This document shows positions 29,534-42,175 of a stretch of 64,000 bases of DNA, piece by piece; position 1 is the first letter of the stretch, and every line of letters begins with the position of its first letter. This DNA comes from Sodalis sp. dw_96 (lineage in GTDB: Bacteria; Pseudomonadota; Gammaproteobacteria; Enterobacterales; Enterobacteriaceae), in NCBI RefSeq assembly GCF_018449575.1, contig NZ_JAAVUT010000007.1, forward strand, positions 186,001-250,000. The letters are read 5' to 3'. A program made the position numbers and the translations under genes. The notes below the pieces were generated by a model. It was not told the origin of the DNA. It made no database searches and saw only the letters and a program-made list of their open reading frames with translations.

Positions 29534-31007
29534 GAGGTCCCTCAAGCGTAGTGGCAAGGTTCGGCTGTAAATGGGTATCGGCCAGTTTGCGCGCAATTTT
29601 ACCCACGGTGCCGGCCCCTTGCATCAGCACCAGATCGTTGTCCTGCAGCGCCAGCGCCAGGGTCTCGGGCAGCGCGTCCATATCCGCCACCATGATCGGG
29701 TCGATTTTCCCGCGACCGCGAATGGTGCGGCACAGCGAGCGGCTATCGGCGCCGGGAATCGGTGTTTCACCGGCGGGATAGACATCCAGCATAAACAGCA
29801 CATCCACCCCGGACAATACGGTGGCAAAATCCTCATACAAATCTCTTGTCCGGGTGTACCGATGGGGCTGAAATACCATGACCAACCGTTTATCGGGCCA
29901 ACCGGCGCGCGCCGCCTTGATGGTGGCGTCCACTTCGGTGGGGTGATGGCCGTAATCATCCACCAGCATCACACTGCCCTGCTTGCCGTTAACATTCTCC
30001 AGCGGGTAAGTACCGAGGAAATCAAAACGGCGGCCGGTCCCCTGGAATTGCGCCAGCGCCTGCAGGATGCTGTCATCGTCGATGCCTTCCTCGGTGGCGA
30101 CGGCAATGGCCGCAGCGGCGTTCAGCGCGTTGTGGCGGCCCGGCGCGTTCAGCTCCACCGCCAGTACCGGCTTGTCCTGCCGATAGATCTTGAAGCTGCC
30201 CTGGGCCCCTTGCTGGAGGTAATCGGTGATACGCACGTCCGCCGCCTCGTTAAAACCATAGGTGGTGATATGGCGGCCTACCCGCGGCAGCAGTTCGCGG
30301 ATTACCGGATCGTCCACACACATCACCGCGCGTCCGTAAAACGGCAAATTATGCAAGAAGCTGATAAAAGTCTGTTTTAAAATCTCGAAGTCGCCTTGAT
30401 AGGTGTCCATATGGTCGGCTTCGATATTGGTGATAATGGCCACCATCGGCTGCAAATGCAGGAACGACGCGTCGCTTTCATCCGCTTCGGCTATCAGATA
30501 ACGGCTGCATCCCAGGCGGGCATGCACCCCCGCCGCCTTCACCAGGCCACCGTTGACAAAGGTCGGGTCCAGTCCGGCCTGGGCATAGATACTGGCCACC
30601 ATCGCGGTGGTGGTGGTTTTGCCGTGGGTACCGGCAATGGCGATGCCATGGCGAAAGCGCATCAGTTCCGCCAGCATTTCCGCGCGGCGGATCACCGGAA
30701 TACGCGCTTCTTTGGCCGCCACGATCTCCGGGTTATCTGCGGCAATGGCGCTGGAGACCACCACTACGCTGGCTTCGCTGATATTTTCCGGCCGGTGGTT
30801 AAAAAATATCTTCACGCCGAGTTCGGTCAATTGCTGGGTCACGGCGTTGGGGGCCAGATCCGAGCCGCTGATTTGATAACCTTCATTCGCCAGCACTTCC
30901 GCGATGCCGCCCATACCGGCGCCGCCGATGCCGACAAAATGAATTTGCCGGACCCGACGCATCTCGGGCACTATGGATCGCAGTTTCGCCAGTTGTTGTG
31001 TATTCAC
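29526..31007 (-). CDS. murC: UDP-N-acetylmuramate--L-alanine ligase
   Basis: MurC adds L-alanine to UDP-MurNAc, the first stem-peptide step. The 493-residue protein (E. coli 491) shows the Rossmann-like start [17 protein letters not shown], the ATP P-loop GTHGKTTT at 126-133, and the C-terminal Mur ligase domain with [10 protein letters not shown]. It follows murG by 87 bp and overlaps ddlB by 8 bp. Confidence 0.98.
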   Translation of the reverse strand: MNTQQLAKLRSIVPEMRRVRQIHFVGIGGAGMGGIAEVLANEGYQISGSDLAPNAVTQQLTELGVKIFFNHRPENISEASVVVVSSAIAADNPEIVAAKEARIPVIRRAEMLAELMRFRHGIAIAGTHGKTTTTAMVASIYAQAGLDPTFVNGGLVKAAGVHARLGCSRYLIAEADESDASFLHLQPMVAIITNIEADHMDTYQGDFEILKQTFISFLHNLPFYGRAVMCVDDPVIRELLPRVGRHITTYGFNEAADVRITDYLQQGAQGSFKIYRQDKPVLAVELNAPGRHNALNAAAAIAVATEEGIDDDSILQALAQFQGTGRRFDFLGTYPLENVNGKQGSVMLVDDYGHHPTEVDATIKAARAGWPDKRLVMVFQPHRYTRTRDLYEDFATVLSGVDVLFMLDVYPAGETPIPGADSRSLCRTIRGRGKIDPIMVADMDALPETLALALQDNDLVLMQGAGTVGKIARKLADTHLQPNLATTLEGPHV

Positions 31008-31094
31008 GTTTTAACCACTTAAGTATGATGTTTCTCATCGGATAGGCCCATAGGTCCACCCGGTCGATTATTCGTTGTTGCGCCGGTCCTGTTG

Positions 31095-32162
31095 TCAGGC
31101 TTTAGCCGCCGCCACCACTACCCGCGCCACCCGCTCCGTCGCGTCCGGAATCGCTGCTTTGCGGGCGTTTTCCGCCATGGTCAGCAGCGTTGTTCGATCC
31201 CAGGCGGCAAGCAGTTCGCTCACGCTTGCCACCGAAAACTGCGGTTGTTCAATAATTCTTGCCGCGCCGGCTTGCTCCAGAGGCCGGGCATTCCAGTACT
31301 GCTGCCGGTCTTTGTGCAGAAAGGGCACAAAAATCGCCGGCAGTCCGGCGGCGGCCACTTCGCTCACCGTCAGTGCACCGGAGCGGCAGACCACCACGTC
31401 GGCCCAGGCATAGGCCGCCGCCATGTCCTCGATGAACTCCGTCACCTTGTGGCCGGTTTGTCCGGCCTCAGCATAAGCGCGGTTCACATCCGCCAGCGCG
31501 CCTTTGCCCACCTGGTGCCACAGGGTAATCCGTTCTCCCAGGCGGGCGGCAACCCCCGGCATGGTCTGATTCAGCACCCGCGCGCCCTGGCTGCCGCCTA
31601 CCACCAGCACCCGGACGGGTCCCTCGCGCCCGGCAAACCGTTCGGCGGGCGGCGCCAACGCCAGCACATCGGTGCGTACCGGATTGCCCACCACTTCGGC
31701 CCGGGGAAACGCGCCCGGAAACGCCTGCAAAACCTTTTTGGCAATCTTCGACAGCCAGCGATTGGTCAGCCCGGCGATGCCGTTTTGTTCGTGCAATACC
31801 ACCGGGACCCCGCATAGCCAGGCCGCTAATCCCCCCGGCCCGGAAACGTAGCCGCCCATGCCCAGCACCACGTCCGGCCGGTAGGCGCGCATAATGGCTT
31901 TCGCCTGCCGCACCGCGCGCCAGATCCTCAAGGGAGAAGACAACTGGGCGCGTAATCCTTTACCCCGCAAACCGGAAATACGGATAAAATCGATATCGAT
32001 ACCGTTTTTCGGCACCAAATCGGCTTCCATTCGATCGGCGGTACCCAGCCAGCGCACCTGCCAACCGCGATCCATCAAATAATGGGCCACCGCCAGTCCG
32101 GGAAAGACATGGCCGCCGGTACCGCCGGCCATCACCATTAAACGTCTGGTTTTCCCGGTCAT
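31095..32162 (-). CDS. murG: UDP-N-acetylglucosamine--lipid I GlcNAc transferase MurG
   Basis: MurG makes lipid II on the inner face of the membrane. The 355-residue GT-B enzyme (E. coli 355) has the donor/acceptor loops [14 protein letters not shown] near residue 13 and [15 protein letters not shown], and the UDP-GlcNAc site [20 protein letters not shown]. It overlaps ftsW by 4 bp, so translation is coupled. Confidence 0.98.
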   Translation of the reverse strand: MTGKTRRLMVMAGGTGGHVFPGLAVAHYLMDRGWQVRWLGTADRMEADLVPKNGIDIDFIRISGLRGKGLRAQLSSPLRIWRAVRQAKAIMRAYRPDVVLGMGGYVSGPGGLAAWLCGVPVVLHEQNGIAGLTNRWLSKIAKKVLQAFPGAFPRAEVVGNPVRTDVLALAPPAERFAGREGPVRVLVVGGSQGARVLNQTMPGVAARLGERITLWHQVGKGALADVNRAYAEAGQTGHKVTEFIEDMAAAYAWADVVVCRSGALTVSEVAAAGLPAIFVPFLHKDRQQYWNARPLEQAGAARIIEQPQFSVASVSELLAAWDRTTLLTMAENARKAAIPDATERVARVVVAAAKA

Positions 32163-33361
32163 CGGGGATCCCTTGCAAACGCCTGCGCTTTAGTCAGGCG
32201 CGTTTCAAAATCAATACGCATCAACAACACTATCGCCGTGGACATCACCAATAAACTCGAACCGCCGTAGCTGACTAACGGCAGAGTTAACCCTTTGGTG
32301 GGCAACATGCCGGCCGCAGCGCCGACGTTCACCAGGGTTTGAAAGCTGAACCAGATACCGATGGCGCAGGCCAGGAAACCGGAAAAACGCTGATCGATCT
32401 CCAGGGCTTTGCGACCGATGGACATAGCACGAAAAGCCACGAAGAATACCATCAACAGCGTTAAAACCACACCGAAATAGCCAAGCTCTTCGCCTAAAAT
32501 CGAAAAGATGAAGTCGGTATGCGCCTCCGGTAAATACTCCAGCTTTTGCACTGAATTGCCCAGTCCTTGTCCCCAGAACTCGCCGCGGCCAAAAGCCATC
32601 AGCGATTGAGTCAGCTGATAACCGCTGCCGAACGGGTCCTCCCAGGGGTTCCAGAATGAGGTCACCCGTCGCATACGATAGGGTTCGGCGAAAACCAGCA
32701 GCACCACCGCGAAAATGCCCGAGCCGATAATGGCCAGGAACTGCCACAGCTTGGCGCCGGCCAGAAACAGCATCGCCAGGGTGGTGACGAAAAGCACAAC
32801 CACCGTCCCCAGGTCGGGTTGCGCCAGCAGCAGAACCGCCAGCACCACCATGACGCCCATGGGTTTGCAAAAACCCCAGAAATTGGAGCGCACTTCTTCC
32901 ACTTTGCGCACCAAATAGCTGGCGAGGTAAAAAAACAGCGCCAGTTTGGACAATTCAGCGGGCTGAATGCGCAACGGGCCGAGGGCTATCCAGCGCGAGG
33001 CGCCGTTAACCGAGCTCCCTACCACCAGCACCACCAGCAGCAGCACCATGGTCATAAGCAGCATCGCCGAGCTGTAGCGTTGCCACACATCCATCGGCAC
33101 CCGCAGCGTCACCATCGCCAGACCAAACGACAGCGCCAGGTAGAAGGCGTCGCGCTTGGCAAAATAGAACGGGTCGTCCGACAGCCGCTGCCCGATGGGC
33201 ATGGAAGCCGAGGTCACCATGACAAAACCAAGACAGGCCAGGCCGAGGGTCAGCCACAGCAGGGTGCGATCGTAAAGCATGTTGGTGGGCGCCTCGACTT
33301 CGCGCACGCCCATAATCCAATCTTTTAACCCGCCGAAATGGCTCAATCCCGGTATCCGCAT
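32159..33361 (-). CDS. ftsW: septal peptidoglycan glycosyltransferase FtsW (SEDS family)
   Basis: FtsW polymerises lipid II at the septum together with FtsI. The 400-residue polytopic protein has about ten membrane segments, the SEDS motif [20 protein letters not shown], the catalytic-region loop [20 protein letters not shown], and the signature [13 protein letters not shown]. It is slightly shorter than E. coli FtsW (414), the difference being at the N-terminus. It overlaps murD by 1 bp and murG by 4 bp. Confidence 0.97.
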   Translation of the reverse strand: MRIPGLSHFGGLKDWIMGVREVEAPTNMLYDRTLLWLTLGLACLGFVMVTSASMPIGQRLSDDPFYFAKRDAFYLALSFGLAMVTLRVPMDVWQRYSSAMLLMTMVLLLVVLVVGSSVNGASRWIALGPLRIQPAELSKLALFFYLASYLVRKVEEVRSNFWGFCKPMGVMVVLAVLLLAQPDLGTVVVLFVTTLAMLFLAGAKLWQFLAIIGSGIFAVVLLVFAEPYRMRRVTSFWNPWEDPFGSGYQLTQSLMAFGRGEFWGQGLGNSVQKLEYLPEAHTDFIFSILGEELGYFGVVLTLLMVFFVAFRAMSIGRKALEIDQRFSGFLACAIGIWFSFQTLVNVGAAAGMLPTKGLTLPLVSYGGSSLLVMSTAIVLLMRIDFETRLTKAQAFARDPR

Positions 33362-34665
33362 CAGCCGAGCTCCTTTGCCAATCGCGTGAATTCATCGCCG
33401 CGGTGTTCGAAGCTGCGGAACTGATCGAGACTGGCGCAGGCCGGCGACAGCAACACCATATCCCCCGCCTTGACCCGGCCGGCTATCTGCCGCATCGCCT
33501 GCTCCATGGTTTCGGTTCGAAGGGCGACATCCGGGCGCAGGTCCGCCAGCGGGTCGCGGTCGCGGCCAAAACAGTATAAACGGATGTTTTCCCCCTGCAG
33601 CAGGGGGAACAGCGGCGTGAAATCCGCCGCTTTACCGTCGCCACCCAATAACAGATGCAGCGTCCCGTCTACCTTCAAACCGTTAAGCGCCGCTTCGGTA
33701 CTGCCGACGTTGGTGGCCTTTGAGTCGTTTATCCAGCGCACGCCGTGATTTTCATAGGCCAACTGGAAACGATGGGCCAGGCCGGAAAAGCTCCTCAGCG
33801 CCTCCAGGCCGGCGTCGCGGGGGATCCCCACCGCATCCGCCAGAGCCAGGGCCGCCAGCGCGTTGGTGTGGTTGTGACGCCCGGTGAGCTTCATTTCGCC
33901 GGTATCCAGCACATGTTCGCCTTTTACCTGCAGCCACTGACCGTCGAGACAATACTCTCCCGCCGCCACGCCGAAACCGACGCAGCGGCTATCCCGACCG
34001 CGCACCGGCAGCGTCAGCGGATCCTCGGCATTCACCACGCAAGCCTTGGCGTTTTCATATATCCGTAATTTAGCCGCGCGGTATTGCTGCATACCGAGGG
34101 GATAACGATTCATATGGTCTTCGGTGACATTCAGGATCGTGGCGGCGGCGGCCCGCAAGCTGGAGGTGGTTTCCAGTTGGAAACTGGACAATTCCAGCAC
34201 ATACAATTCTTTGGGCTGGTTAAGCAGCATCAGCGCCGGCCAGCCGATATTGCCGCCGACGCCCACCTGCCGGCCGGCTTTCTTGGCCATTTCCCCCACC
34301 AGCATGGTGACGGTGCTTTTACCGTTGGAGCCGGTGATGGCCACAATGGGCGCGTTAGCCTCGCGGCAAAACAGCTCGATATCACCGACAATCTCAATGC
34401 CCGCGTCGGCGGCGGCGCTCAGCGCCGGGTGGGACAGGGAGATACCGGGGCTGGCCACGATCAGATCCGCTTCCAGCAGCCAGTCTTCATTCAACCCGCC
34501 CAGATGGCGTTCCACCCGGTCACTGAGTTTATCAAGGCCGGGAGGAGTGAAACGCGTATCCATCATGCGCGGCGTGACGCCCCGGCTGATAAAATAATCG
34601 ACGCAGGAAAGGCCGGTTAATCCTAACCCGATAATGACGACTTTCTTATCGTGATAATCGTTCAT
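33361..34665 (-). CDS. murD: UDP-N-acetylmuramoylalanine--D-glutamate ligase
   Basis: MurD adds D-glutamate to UDP-MurNAc-L-Ala. The 434-residue protein (E. coli 438) begins [19 protein letters not shown] and carries the ATP loop [13 protein letters not shown] and the central [17 protein letters not shown]. It starts 2 bp after mraY and overlaps ftsW by 1 bp. Confidence 0.98.
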   Translation of the reverse strand: MNDYHDKKVVIIGLGLTGLSCVDYFISRGVTPRMMDTRFTPPGLDKLSDRVERHLGGLNEDWLLEADLIVASPGISLSHPALSAAADAGIEIVGDIELFCREANAPIVAITGSNGKSTVTMLVGEMAKKAGRQVGVGGNIGWPALMLLNQPKELYVLELSSFQLETTSSLRAAAATILNVTEDHMNRYPLGMQQYRAAKLRIYENAKACVVNAEDPLTLPVRGRDSRCVGFGVAAGEYCLDGQWLQVKGEHVLDTGEMKLTGRHNHTNALAALALADAVGIPRDAGLEALRSFSGLAHRFQLAYENHGVRWINDSKATNVGSTEAALNGLKVDGTLHLLLGGDGKAADFTPLFPLLQGENIRLYCFGRDRDPLADLRPDVALRTETMEQAMRQIAGRVKAGDMVLLSPACASLDQFRSFEHRGDEFTRLAKELG

Positions 34666-34667
34666 AT

Positions 34668-35750
34668 TTACCTTACCTTCAGCGTCGCCAGTCCAATCAG
34701 GACCAGCATCAGCGAAATAATCCAGAAGCGCACGATAACCCGTGGTTCCGGCCAGCCCTTCAATTCATAGTGATGATGGATAGGCGCCATGCGGAATATC
34801 CGCTGGCCGCGCAGTTTGAATGATCCCACCTGCAGGATCACCGACATGGTTTCCATCACAAATACCCCGCCCATGATCACCAGCAGAAACTCCTGGCGCA
34901 GCAGCACCGCGATGGTGCCGAGCGCGCCCCCCAGGGCCAGGGAACCCACATCTCCCATAAACACCTGCGCCGGGTAGGTGTTGAACCATAGGAAGCCCAG
35001 TCCGGCCCCCACAACGGCGGTGCACACGATAACCAGCTCCCCGGCAAAACGGATATAGGGGATATGCAAATAGTTGGCGAAATTCATATTGCCGGTGGCC
35101 CAGGCCACCAGGGCCAGCCCGGCGGCGACAAACACCGTCGGCATAATCGCCAGTCCGTCCAAACCGTCGGTGAGGTTCACCGCGTTGCTGGTGCCGACGA
35201 TAACGAAATACGCCAGCACCACATACAGCAGGCCCAGCTGCGGCATAATATCTTTGAAGAACGGTACCACCAGCTGGGTGGCCGGTGTCCCTTTGCCCAC
35301 CGCGTACATGGTGAAAGCCACCGCCAGCGCAATCACCGATTGCCAGAAATATTTCCAGCGGGCGATTAAACCCTTGGTGTCTTTACGCACCACCTTGCGG
35401 TAGTCGTCGATGAACCCCACCACGCCGTTGCCCAACAACACAAACAACACGCACCAGACATAAGGATTGGATGGGTAAGCCCACATCAGTACCGACACGG
35501 TAATGGAGAACAGAATCATCAAACCGCCCATAGTGGGGGTCCCGCGCTTACTGAAATGAGATTCTGGTCCGTCACTGCGCACCACCTGCCCGATTTGCAG
35601 TTTCTGCAGCCAGGCGATTAAATGCGGTCCCATCCATAACGAAATAAACAGTGCGGTCAGCAAGCTGACAATGGAGCGAAACGTCAAATACGAAAAGACG
35701 TTAAAGCCCGAATAAAATTGGACCAAATGCTCGGCCAGCCAAACTAACAT
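34668..35750 (-). CDS. mraY: phospho-MurNAc-pentapeptide transferase MraY
   Basis: MraY moves phospho-MurNAc-pentapeptide to undecaprenyl phosphate, forming lipid I. The 360-residue protein (same length as E. coli) has about ten membrane segments and the catalytic aspartate motifs [16 protein letters not shown] and [13 protein letters not shown], and [14 protein letters not shown] near the C-terminus. It overlaps murF by 7 bp. Confidence 0.98.
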   Translation of the reverse strand: MLVWLAEHLVQFYSGFNVFSYLTFRSIVSLLTALFISLWMGPHLIAWLQKLQIGQVVRSDGPESHFSKRGTPTMGGLMILFSITVSVLMWAYPSNPYVWCVLFVLLGNGVVGFIDDYRKVVRKDTKGLIARWKYFWQSVIALAVAFTMYAVGKGTPATQLVVPFFKDIMPQLGLLYVVLAYFVIVGTSNAVNLTDGLDGLAIMPTVFVAAGLALVAWATGNMNFANYLHIPYIRFAGELVIVCTAVVGAGLGFLWFNTYPAQVFMGDVGSLALGGALGTIAVLLRQEFLLVIMGGVFVMETMSVILQVGSFKLRGQRIFRMAPIHHHYELKGWPEPRVIVRFWIISLMLVLIGLATLKVR

Positions 35751-37102
35751 GACACCTTCTCCTGTAACGCACGCACGACCTGCTCCATTGCGGCGCTACG
35801 TGAACCTTTTACCAACACGGTAATAACCGCATGCTCGGACAACAACTGCGCCAGACGGGAAGTCAGCGACGCCTTATCCGAAAAATGCTCGCCGCATCCG
35901 CTGGACTCGCCGATAAGGGCGCTCAGTTTGCCGACGCTTAATACTTTATCGATACCCGCCAGCCGGACCGCGTCTCCCACCTGCCGGTGGCATTGGGCCG
36001 CCTCGTCCCCCAGTTCGGCCATATCTCCCACCGCCATGACCCGGTAGCCGGGCATCTCTCCCAGTACCTGCGCGGCGGCGGTCATGGAGCCGACATTGGC
36101 GTTATAGCTGTCATCCAGCAATAACCGGCCGCCCCCTAACGGAATGGGGAACAGCCGCCCCGGCACGGCGCTCAGTTGCCCCAACCCGGCGCTCACCGCC
36201 TCAAGGGGCGCGCCTACCGACAATGCCAGGGCGCAGGCCGCCAGGGCGTTGGCCACATTATGACGTCCCGGCAGGGGCAAATTCACCTGACATGCCCCCA
36301 GCGGCGTGTGTAGCGTAAAAAGCACGCCGCCGCCCCGAACCCTGACACTCTCGGCATGGAAATCCGCCGTTGGGTCGGTCACTGAAAAGCGCCAAACGGT
36401 TTGCTGTTGCAGCAGGCCTTGCCAATGAGGCCAGTCGTGACTGTCCGCGTTGATGATGGCGTGTCCCCCGGCCGGCAGACGGTTAAAAATTTCCCCTTTG
36501 GCCCGGGCCACGCCCTCCAACGAGCCGAACCCCTCCAGATGGGCGGCGGCGATATTATTCACCAGCGCACTGTCGGGACAAACCAGTGAGGCGGTATAAG
36601 CTATCTCGCCGATGTGATTGGCGCCGAGCTCGATTACCGCGAAATCGTCCTCGGGAGTCAGCCGCAACAGGGTCAGCGGCACGCCGATATCGTTATTAAA
36701 ATTACCGGCGGTGGCCATGACGCTCCCGCATTGGCGCAGGATAGCGGCGGTCATCTCCTTGACCGAGGTTTTCCCCGAGGAGCCGGTGAGCGCCACCACC
36801 TTGGCCGGCACCTGGCGGCGAACCCAGGCCCCCAGCAATCCCAGGGCGCGACGGGTATCGGCCACCACGAGTTGCGGCACCCCTACCGGTAAGCGCTTGC
36901 TTACCAGTAAAGCCCGCGCTCCCGCAGCGACTGCCTGGGGGACGAAATCATGACCATCGAAATTTTCTCCCGCAAGGGCCGCGAACAGGCAAGATTCGTC
37001 CACGGCGCGGGAATCAGTGGTCACCGACCCGACTATACAATCGGTGCCGAGTAATTCTCCGTCCAGCAGAGGCGCCAGGGTGCGCAGGGAGACGTTAATC
37101 AT
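35744..37102 (-). CDS. murF: UDP-MurNAc-tripeptide--D-alanyl-D-alanine ligase
   Basis: MurF adds the D-Ala-D-Ala made by Ddl. The 452-residue protein (E. coli 452) has the P-loop [12 protein letters not shown], the central [15 protein letters not shown] motif and [13 protein letters not shown] in the C-terminal part. It overlaps murE by 4 bp and mraY by 7 bp. Confidence 0.98.
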   Translation of the reverse strand: MINVSLRTLAPLLDGELLGTDCIVGSVTTDSRAVDESCLFAALAGENFDGHDFVPQAVAAGARALLVSKRLPVGVPQLVVADTRRALGLLGAWVRRQVPAKVVALTGSSGKTSVKEMTAAILRQCGSVMATAGNFNNDIGVPLTLLRLTPEDDFAVIELGANHIGEIAYTASLVCPDSALVNNIAAAHLEGFGSLEGVARAKGEIFNRLPAGGHAIINADSHDWPHWQGLLQQQTVWRFSVTDPTADFHAESVRVRGGGVLFTLHTPLGACQVNLPLPGRHNVANALAACALALSVGAPLEAVSAGLGQLSAVPGRLFPIPLGGGRLLLDDSYNANVGSMTAAAQVLGEMPGYRVMAVGDMAELGDEAAQCHRQVGDAVRLAGIDKVLSVGKLSALIGESSGCGEHFSDKASLTSRLAQLLSEHAVITVLVKGSRSAAMEQVVRALQEKVSC

Positions 37103-38586
37103 GCCATCACCCCCAGCAAACGCGCCACGGTGGTCCGGTCGGAGTAATCAAGCCGCTGCTGGCCGATCAGCTGATAATCCTCATGTCCTTTACCGGCCAC
37201 CAGCACCACATCCTGCTCCGAAGCCTGCATGATGGCGCTGGTGACCGCTTCCGCCCGGCCCGGAATCACCAAGGCACGGCCCGCATCCAGCAAACCGGTC
37301 AGAATATCGTTGATAATGGCCTGCGGCGCTTCGCCGCGGGGATTGTCGTCGGTGATCACCACCCGATCCGCATACTGTTCGGCAATGCCGCCCATAAGTG
37401 GGCGCTTACCTTTGTCCCGATCGCCGCCGCAGCCGAATACACACCATAATTTGCCGTGGCAATGCAGCCGTGCCGCTATCAGCGCTTTCTCCAGCGCGTC
37501 CGGCGTATGGGCGTAGTCCACCACCACGGTGGGTTTGCCGCCGCCATGGAACACTTCCATGCGCCCGCAAACCGATTGCAGCTTGCTGCCGGTACGGGTC
37601 AGCTCCGCCAGCGGATAGCCCAATGCCAGCAAGGTAGCCAGCGCCAGCATCAGATTACTGACATTAAATTCACCGATAAGGCGGCTTTTGATCTGACCGG
37701 CGCCCCAACTTGAATCGAATTCAATACCGACGCCGGTATTGTGGTACGCCACATTGTCCACCCGCAGCCAACGGGCCGGGCGGGGGTCGGGCAACGGTCC
37801 CGCTACCGACACCGCCACCGCATCCGGCAACCGGGCCAACCAGCGCCGGCCCACCTCGTCGTCAGCGTTGATGATGCGCTGCGCCACCGGATAATCGGCG
37901 AATAAACGCCATTTGGCCGCTTCGTAATGTTCCATATCGCCGTGGTAGTCGAGATGATCGCGACTGAGGTTGGTAAAGGCGACGGCGGCGAAATGCAGGT
38001 CGGTCACGCGGTGTTGCACCAGTCCGTGCGAGGAGACTTCCATCGCGGCAAAGGTCGCTCCCTGCCGCTGCAACTGATAAAGGGTCTGCTGAATATCTAT
38101 CGCCGACCCGGTAGTGTTTTCAACCGGGACTTCCTGACCGAACAGGCCGTTGCCCACGGTGCCCATCACAGCGCTCACTTCACCCAACAGCTGCGTCCAC
38201 TGCGCCAACAGGTGGGTGGTGGTGGTCTTGCCGTTGGTGCCGGTCACCGCCGCCAACTGAAGTTTGAGGGACGGCTGCTGATAAAAACGACCGGCCAGGG
38301 CCGACAACCGCCGGTTGAGCTGGCTCAGGTAGACCACCGGCACGCCGTGCACTACCCGTAATTCGCCGTCCTCGGCCACGCCGTCCGCTTCCGCCACCAC
38401 GGCGGCGACACCTTGCGCAATAGCCTGGGAGATATAACTGCGTCCGTCCGTTTTATGGCCGGCAACGGCCACGAACAGATCCCCGGAGGCCGCGGTACGG
38501 CTGTCCAGCGTCATTTCCCGAAGCCCCTGCTCCGGCGCCAAAGGCATCCACGGAGCCAGTAGTTCGCGCAAATTACGTTCGGTCAC
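37099..38586 (-). CDS. murE: UDP-MurNAc-L-Ala-D-Glu--meso-diaminopimelate ligase
   Basis: MurE adds meso-diaminopimelate to the stem peptide. The 495-residue protein (E. coli 495) carries the ATP loop [17 protein letters not shown] and the substrate-selecting motif DNPRGEAP, whose Arg recognises meso-DAP, as opposed to DNPA in lysine-adding enzymes. It overlaps ftsI by 14 bp and murF by 4 bp. Confidence 0.98.
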   Translation of the reverse strand: MTERNLRELLAPWMPLAPEQGLREMTLDSRTAASGDLFVAVAGHKTDGRSYISQAIAQGVAAVVAEADGVAEDGELRVVHGVPVVYLSQLNRRLSALAGRFYQQPSLKLQLAAVTGTNGKTTTTHLLAQWTQLLGEVSAVMGTVGNGLFGQEVPVENTTGSAIDIQQTLYQLQRQGATFAAMEVSSHGLVQHRVTDLHFAAVAFTNLSRDHLDYHGDMEHYEAAKWRLFADYPVAQRIINADDEVGRRWLARLPDAVAVSVAGPLPDPRPARWLRVDNVAYHNTGVGIEFDSSWGAGQIKSRLIGEFNVSNLMLALATLLALGYPLAELTRTGSKLQSVCGRMEVFHGGGKPTVVVDYAHTPDALEKALIAARLHCHGKLWCVFGCGGDRDKGKRPLMGGIAEQYADRVVITDDNPRGEAPQAIINDILTGLLDAGRALVIPGRAEAVTSAIMQASEQDVVLVAGKGHEDYQLIGQQRLDYSDRTTVARLLGVMA

Positions 38587-40336
38587 CTGATCCCTCTACT
38601 TGATTAATTACCATTTCATTTTTATCCCCGGTGGGCAGCGCATCCGGCTCCACATTCATGGTGCGCAACACGCCGCTCATAATGGCGCCGAATACCGGTG
38701 CGGAAACCGCGCCGCCGTAATATTTCCCCGCCTGCGGATCGTTTATCACCACCACCAGCGCGAATCGGGGCTGGCTGGCCGGCGCAACGCCCGCGGTATA
38801 GGCGATATATTTATTGATGTATTGTCCGTCTGACCCGACCTTTTTAGCGGTACCGGTTTTGATGGCGATACGGTAGCCCTTAATGGCGGCCTTGGTGCCG
38901 CCGCCGCCCGGCAATGCCACGCTTTCCATCATGTGCACCACGGTACGGACCAGGGGTTCGGGGAATATCCTCTCCCCCGCCACCGGCGGATCAACCTTGG
39001 TAATGGACAGCGGGCGCAATATGCCCAGACTGCCGATCGTCGCATAGACCCGGGCCAACTGTAACGGCGTCACCATTAGCCCGTAGCCGAAAGAGAAGGT
39101 GGCCCTCTCTATGTCAGACCACCGTTGTTTATGGGGATATAAGCCACTGCTTTCTCCGACCAACCCCAAATTGGTCGCTTTTCCCAGCCCAAAACGCGAA
39201 TAGGTCTCTACCAGCGCAGAGGACGGCATCGCTAACGCCAGTTTGGAAACGCCGACGTTACTCGATTTTTGTAAAACCCCGGTCAGGGTCAGCTCAGGAT
39301 AGCGAGCCACATCTTTGATTTGATGGCCGTTAATGTAATACGGCACGGTGTTGAGCACACTGTTTTCCTTGATAACGCCCCGCTGCAGCGCGGTCATTAC
39401 CACCATCGGCTTCACCGTGGATCCCGGTTCGAAAATATCGGTGATGGCGCGGTTGCGCATCACGTCTTTCGAGGTGCCGGTAAGATTATTCGGGTTGTAA
39501 GAGGGGCTGTTGGCCATGGCCAGCACTTCGCCGGTGTTAACATCCACCAGCACGGCGGTGCCGGACTCGGCTTTATTGAACGCCACCGCGTTGTTCAGTT
39601 CGCGATAGACCAGCGCCTGCAAGCGTTCATCGATGCTCAACACCAGATTGTGCGCCGCCAGGCTATCCACCGAGGAGATATCCTCGATGACCCTGCCAAA
39701 ACGGTCCTTGCGCACCGTGCGTTCACCCGATTGCCCCGTCAGCCAGCGATCAAAGCTTTTTTCAACCCCTTCGATGCCCTGGCTGTCGATATTGGTAAAA
39801 CCAATCAGATGAGAGGTGACCTGACCGGCGGGATAGTAGCGGCGGGATTCTTCCCGCAGATTAATCCCCGGCAGCTTCAGTTTGCGGATATAGTCGCCGA
39901 CGGCCGGGTTAACCTGACGGGCCAGATAAACGAAACGTCCTTTTGGATTGGCGTTGATACGGGACGCCATCTGATCCAGCGGCAGCGATAACGCGTCCGA
40001 CAAGGCCTTCCAGCGGCTGTCGGCGGTAATGCCGCCCCGGTCGTTCAGCTCTTTCGGATCGACCCAGACGGCATTCACCGGCACGCTCACCGCCAGCGGA
40101 CGTCCCGCGCGGTCGCTGATCATGCCCCGGGAAGTGGGCACTTCCTGCACGCGCAGGGACCGCATATCCCCTTCACGCACCAGCATGTCGGGATTGATCA
40201 CCTGCAAATACCCCACCCGGAATACCAGCCCCAACAAGGCGATAACGATACAGCCGCACAACAACGCAAAACGCCAGCTTACAAAGCTGGCTTGATCAAC
40301 ATAGCGTTTCAATCTAATCGCCCGTGCGGCTTTCAT
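38573..40336 (-). CDS. ftsI: septal transpeptidase FtsI (PBP3)
   Basis: FtsI cross-links septal peptidoglycan in partnership with FtsW. The 587-residue protein (E. coli 588) has a short cytoplasmic tail, one membrane segment near 22-40 ([20 protein letters not shown]), a pedestal domain, and a transpeptidase domain with the active-site box [19 protein letters not shown] and [10 protein letters not shown]. It lies 27 bp after ftsL and overlaps murE. Confidence 0.98.
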   Translation of the reverse strand: MKAARAIRLKRYVDQASFVSWRFALLCGCIVIALLGLVFRVGYLQVINPDMLVREGDMRSLRVQEVPTSRGMISDRAGRPLAVSVPVNAVWVDPKELNDRGGITADSRWKALSDALSLPLDQMASRINANPKGRFVYLARQVNPAVGDYIRKLKLPGINLREESRRYYPAGQVTSHLIGFTNIDSQGIEGVEKSFDRWLTGQSGERTVRKDRFGRVIEDISSVDSLAAHNLVLSIDERLQALVYRELNNAVAFNKAESGTAVLVDVNTGEVLAMANSPSYNPNNLTGTSKDVMRNRAITDIFEPGSTVKPMVVMTALQRGVIKENSVLNTVPYYINGHQIKDVARYPELTLTGVLQKSSNVGVSKLALAMPSSALVETYSRFGLGKATNLGLVGESSGLYPHKQRWSDIERATFSFGYGLMVTPLQLARVYATIGSLGILRPLSITKVDPPVAGERIFPEPLVRTVVHMMESVALPGGGGTKAAIKGYRIAIKTGTAKKVGSDGQYINKYIAYTAGVAPASQPRFALVVVINDPQAGKYYGGAVSAPVFGAIMSGVLRTMNVEPDALPTGDKNEMVINQVEGSGDRT

Positions 40337-40363
40337 TAATTTTTGGCCATCCGTTTGCGTTCG

Positions 40364-40684
40364 TTATTGTTGAACCACGATATTTTCCTGTGCAGGATCC
40401 ACATGCTGCATCTTTAGTTTTTCCGTCGCTATACGTTCCACCCGGCTATGATCCCCCAGGGCGTTCTCTTCCAGAATCAGGTTGCGCCACTCGATATCCA
40501 ACGCATCCCGCTCCAATACAAGCTGTTCCCGCTGGGCGGTTAGCCTGCGGGTTTCATGGGTGGTCGTCACCACCAGCATTGCCGACACCAGCACGGCCAC
40601 CAGCAATATCACCGCTATCTTGGCATGGCGCAGCAGGTCCGAACCGATGACGCCAATCAGCCCGTGACGCTCGTTGCCCATCAT
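40364..40684 (-). CDS. ftsL: cell division protein FtsL
   Basis: FtsL is a small bitopic protein that forms the FtsQLB complex. The 106-residue protein has one membrane segment at about 20-43 ([19 protein letters not shown]) and a periplasmic leucine-zipper coiled coil ([20 protein letters not shown]). Two adjacent ATG codons (40684 and 40681) overlap the rsmH stop; either may be used. Confidence 0.95.
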   Translation of the reverse strand: MMGNERHGLIGVIGSDLLRHAKIAVILLVAVLVSAMLVVTTTHETRRLTAQREQLVLERDALDIEWRNLILEENALGDHSRVERIATEKLKMQHVDPAQENIVVQQ

Positions 40685-41622
40685 GCCGGCAGCTTCTCCG
40701 CCAGGCGCAGTACCGAACTGCGCGCGCGAGGATTGCCCGCCACTTCACCCTCGGACGGCTGCATCTTGCCGGCGGCCTTCAGCTGCGGTTTGCCCAGGGC
40801 GGCGATCTGCGTTTCCGTTAACGCCATGTAAGCCGGAACCTGGGGAGCGCGGCTATGATCGCGAATAAAGCGTTTAACCAGCCGGTCTTCCAGTGAATGA
40901 AAGCTGATTACCGATAAACGACCGCCGGGGGCCAATACGCGGAGGGCGCCGTCCAGCGCCCGCTCAAGCTCTTCCAGTTCACTATTGATATAAATGCGAA
41001 TGGCCTGGAAGCTTCGGGTGGCCGGATGCTTGTGCTTTTCACGAAACGGGCTGGCGTTCGAGATAAGCTCCGCCAGTTCATGGGTACGGGTCATCGGCGA
41101 TTGCTGGTTTTTTTCCACGATCGCCTGGGCGATACGTTTGGCGAACCGCTCCTCGCCGAAGGTTTTCAATACCCAGGCGATGTCGTCGGCGTCCGCCTTG
41201 AGCAGCCATTCGGCGGCGGACAGACCACGGGTGGTGTCCATCCGCATATCCAGCGGTCCGTCGCGCATAAATGAAAATCCCCGCAGGGGATCGTCCAGCT
41301 GCGGGGAAGAGACGCCCAAATCCAGCAGGATGCCGTCTATACGTCCGGTCAGTTCCCGATCGTCCATATAATCGGCCATGGCGGAAAACGGGCCGTGGAT
41401 TGCGCTGAACCGGGTGTCGAGCATCGCCCGCGCGGCCTCAATGGCCTGCGGGTCGCGATCAATAGCCAGCAGACGTCCTTCCGCTCCCAGGCGGGACAGG
41501 ATAAGACGTGAATGACCACCGCGCCCGAAGGTGCCGTCGATGTAAATACCCTCGGGGCGTATATTCAGGCCGTTTACCGCTTCATCCAGCAAGACGGTGG
41601 TATGTAGGTAAGTTTCTGCCAT
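40681..41622 (-). CDS. rsmH: 16S rRNA (cytosine-1402-N4)-methyltransferase RsmH
   Basis: RsmH (MraW) methylates C1402 of 16S rRNA in the P-site. The 313-residue protein (E. coli 313) has the SAM-binding start [11 protein letters not shown]...[11 protein letters not shown], the [18 protein letters not shown] motif and [13 protein letters not shown]. It starts 2 bp after mraZ and its stop overlaps the ftsL start. Confidence 0.98.
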   Translation of the reverse strand: MAETYLHTTVLLDEAVNGLNIRPEGIYIDGTFGRGGHSRLILSRLGAEGRLLAIDRDPQAIEAARAMLDTRFSAIHGPFSAMADYMDDRELTGRIDGILLDLGVSSPQLDDPLRGFSFMRDGPLDMRMDTTRGLSAAEWLLKADADDIAWVLKTFGEERFAKRIAQAIVEKNQQSPMTRTHELAELISNASPFREKHKHPATRSFQAIRIYINSELEELERALDGALRVLAPGGRLSVISFHSLEDRLVKRFIRDHSRAPQVPAYMALTETQIAALGKPQLKAAGKMQPSEGEVAGNPRARSSVLRLAEKLPA

Positions 41623-41624
41623 AG

Positions 41625-42083
41625 CTATAGAGACAAGTCTTCCAGTCGTACAGAAAGCGGTTCCTGCGCCGACAGTTCAGCGTCTATATCGTCCTTGACT
41701 TGTTGATACCAGGTCTGTTCATCCCACAACTCAAACTTATTGAATTGTCCGACCAGCATCACTTGTTTGGTAAGTCCGGCATGAAGCCGTAATGTTTGCG
41801 CAATGAGCAACCGACCAGCGCCGTCCATCTGACATTCACTGGCATGCCCCAGCAACAAACGCTGAACACGGCGTTCGGCGGGATTCATGCTGGACAGACG
41901 CGACAGCTTTTGTTCAATGGTTTCCCATTCAGGCAGGGGATAAAGCAACAGGCATGGTTGGTGAAGGTCAATGGTACAGACCATCAAGCCCTCCGTTTCC
42001 TCGATCAGCTTATCCCGGTAACGGGTTGGCACGGCAAGCCTGCCTTTGCTGTCGAGATTAACCAACGTTGCCCCACGGAACAT
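41625..42083 (-). CDS. mraZ: transcriptional regulator MraZ
   Basis: MraZ binds repeats in its own promoter and represses the dcw cluster. The 152-residue protein (E. coli 152) is made of two SpoVT/AbrB-like halves with the motifs [14 protein letters not shown] and [13 protein letters not shown]. It is the first gene of the cluster, 30 bp downstream of three regularly spaced GTGGG-type repeats that form its operator. Confidence 0.97.
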   Translation of the reverse strand: MFRGATLVNLDSKGRLAVPTRYRDKLIEETEGLMVCTIDLHQPCLLLYPLPEWETIEQKLSRLSSMNPAERRVQRLLLGHASECQMDGAGRLLIAQTLRLHAGLTKQVMLVGQFNKFELWDEQTWYQQVKDDIDAELSAQEPLSVRLEDLSL

Positions 42084-42113
42084 ATGCTGATTTACCCCTC
42101 TAAAACCCTTTTC

Positions 42114-42138
42114 ACCACATTATCCCACTTATTCCCAC
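42114..42138 (-). promoter_or_regulatory. MraZ operator (three 10-bp-spaced repeats)
   Basis: On the minus strand the repeats GTGGG (42134-42138), GTGGG (42124-42128) and GTGGT (42114-42118) are each separated by five bases. This matches the known MraZ operator of TGGGN/GTGGG direct repeats at 10-bp spacing. They sit just downstream of the promoter at 42146-42175. Confidence 0.88.
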
Positions 42139-42145
42139 GCAAAAG

Positions 42146-42175
42146 AGTGTACGAATGGTATTAAAACATTGTCAA
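42146..42175 (-). promoter_or_regulatory. dcw cluster promoter (Pmra)
   Basis: On the minus strand, TTGACA (42170-42175) is followed by an 18-bp spacer and TACACT (42146-42151), a good sigma-70 promoter. Transcription would begin near 42139, at the edge of the MraZ repeats. Confidence 0.75.
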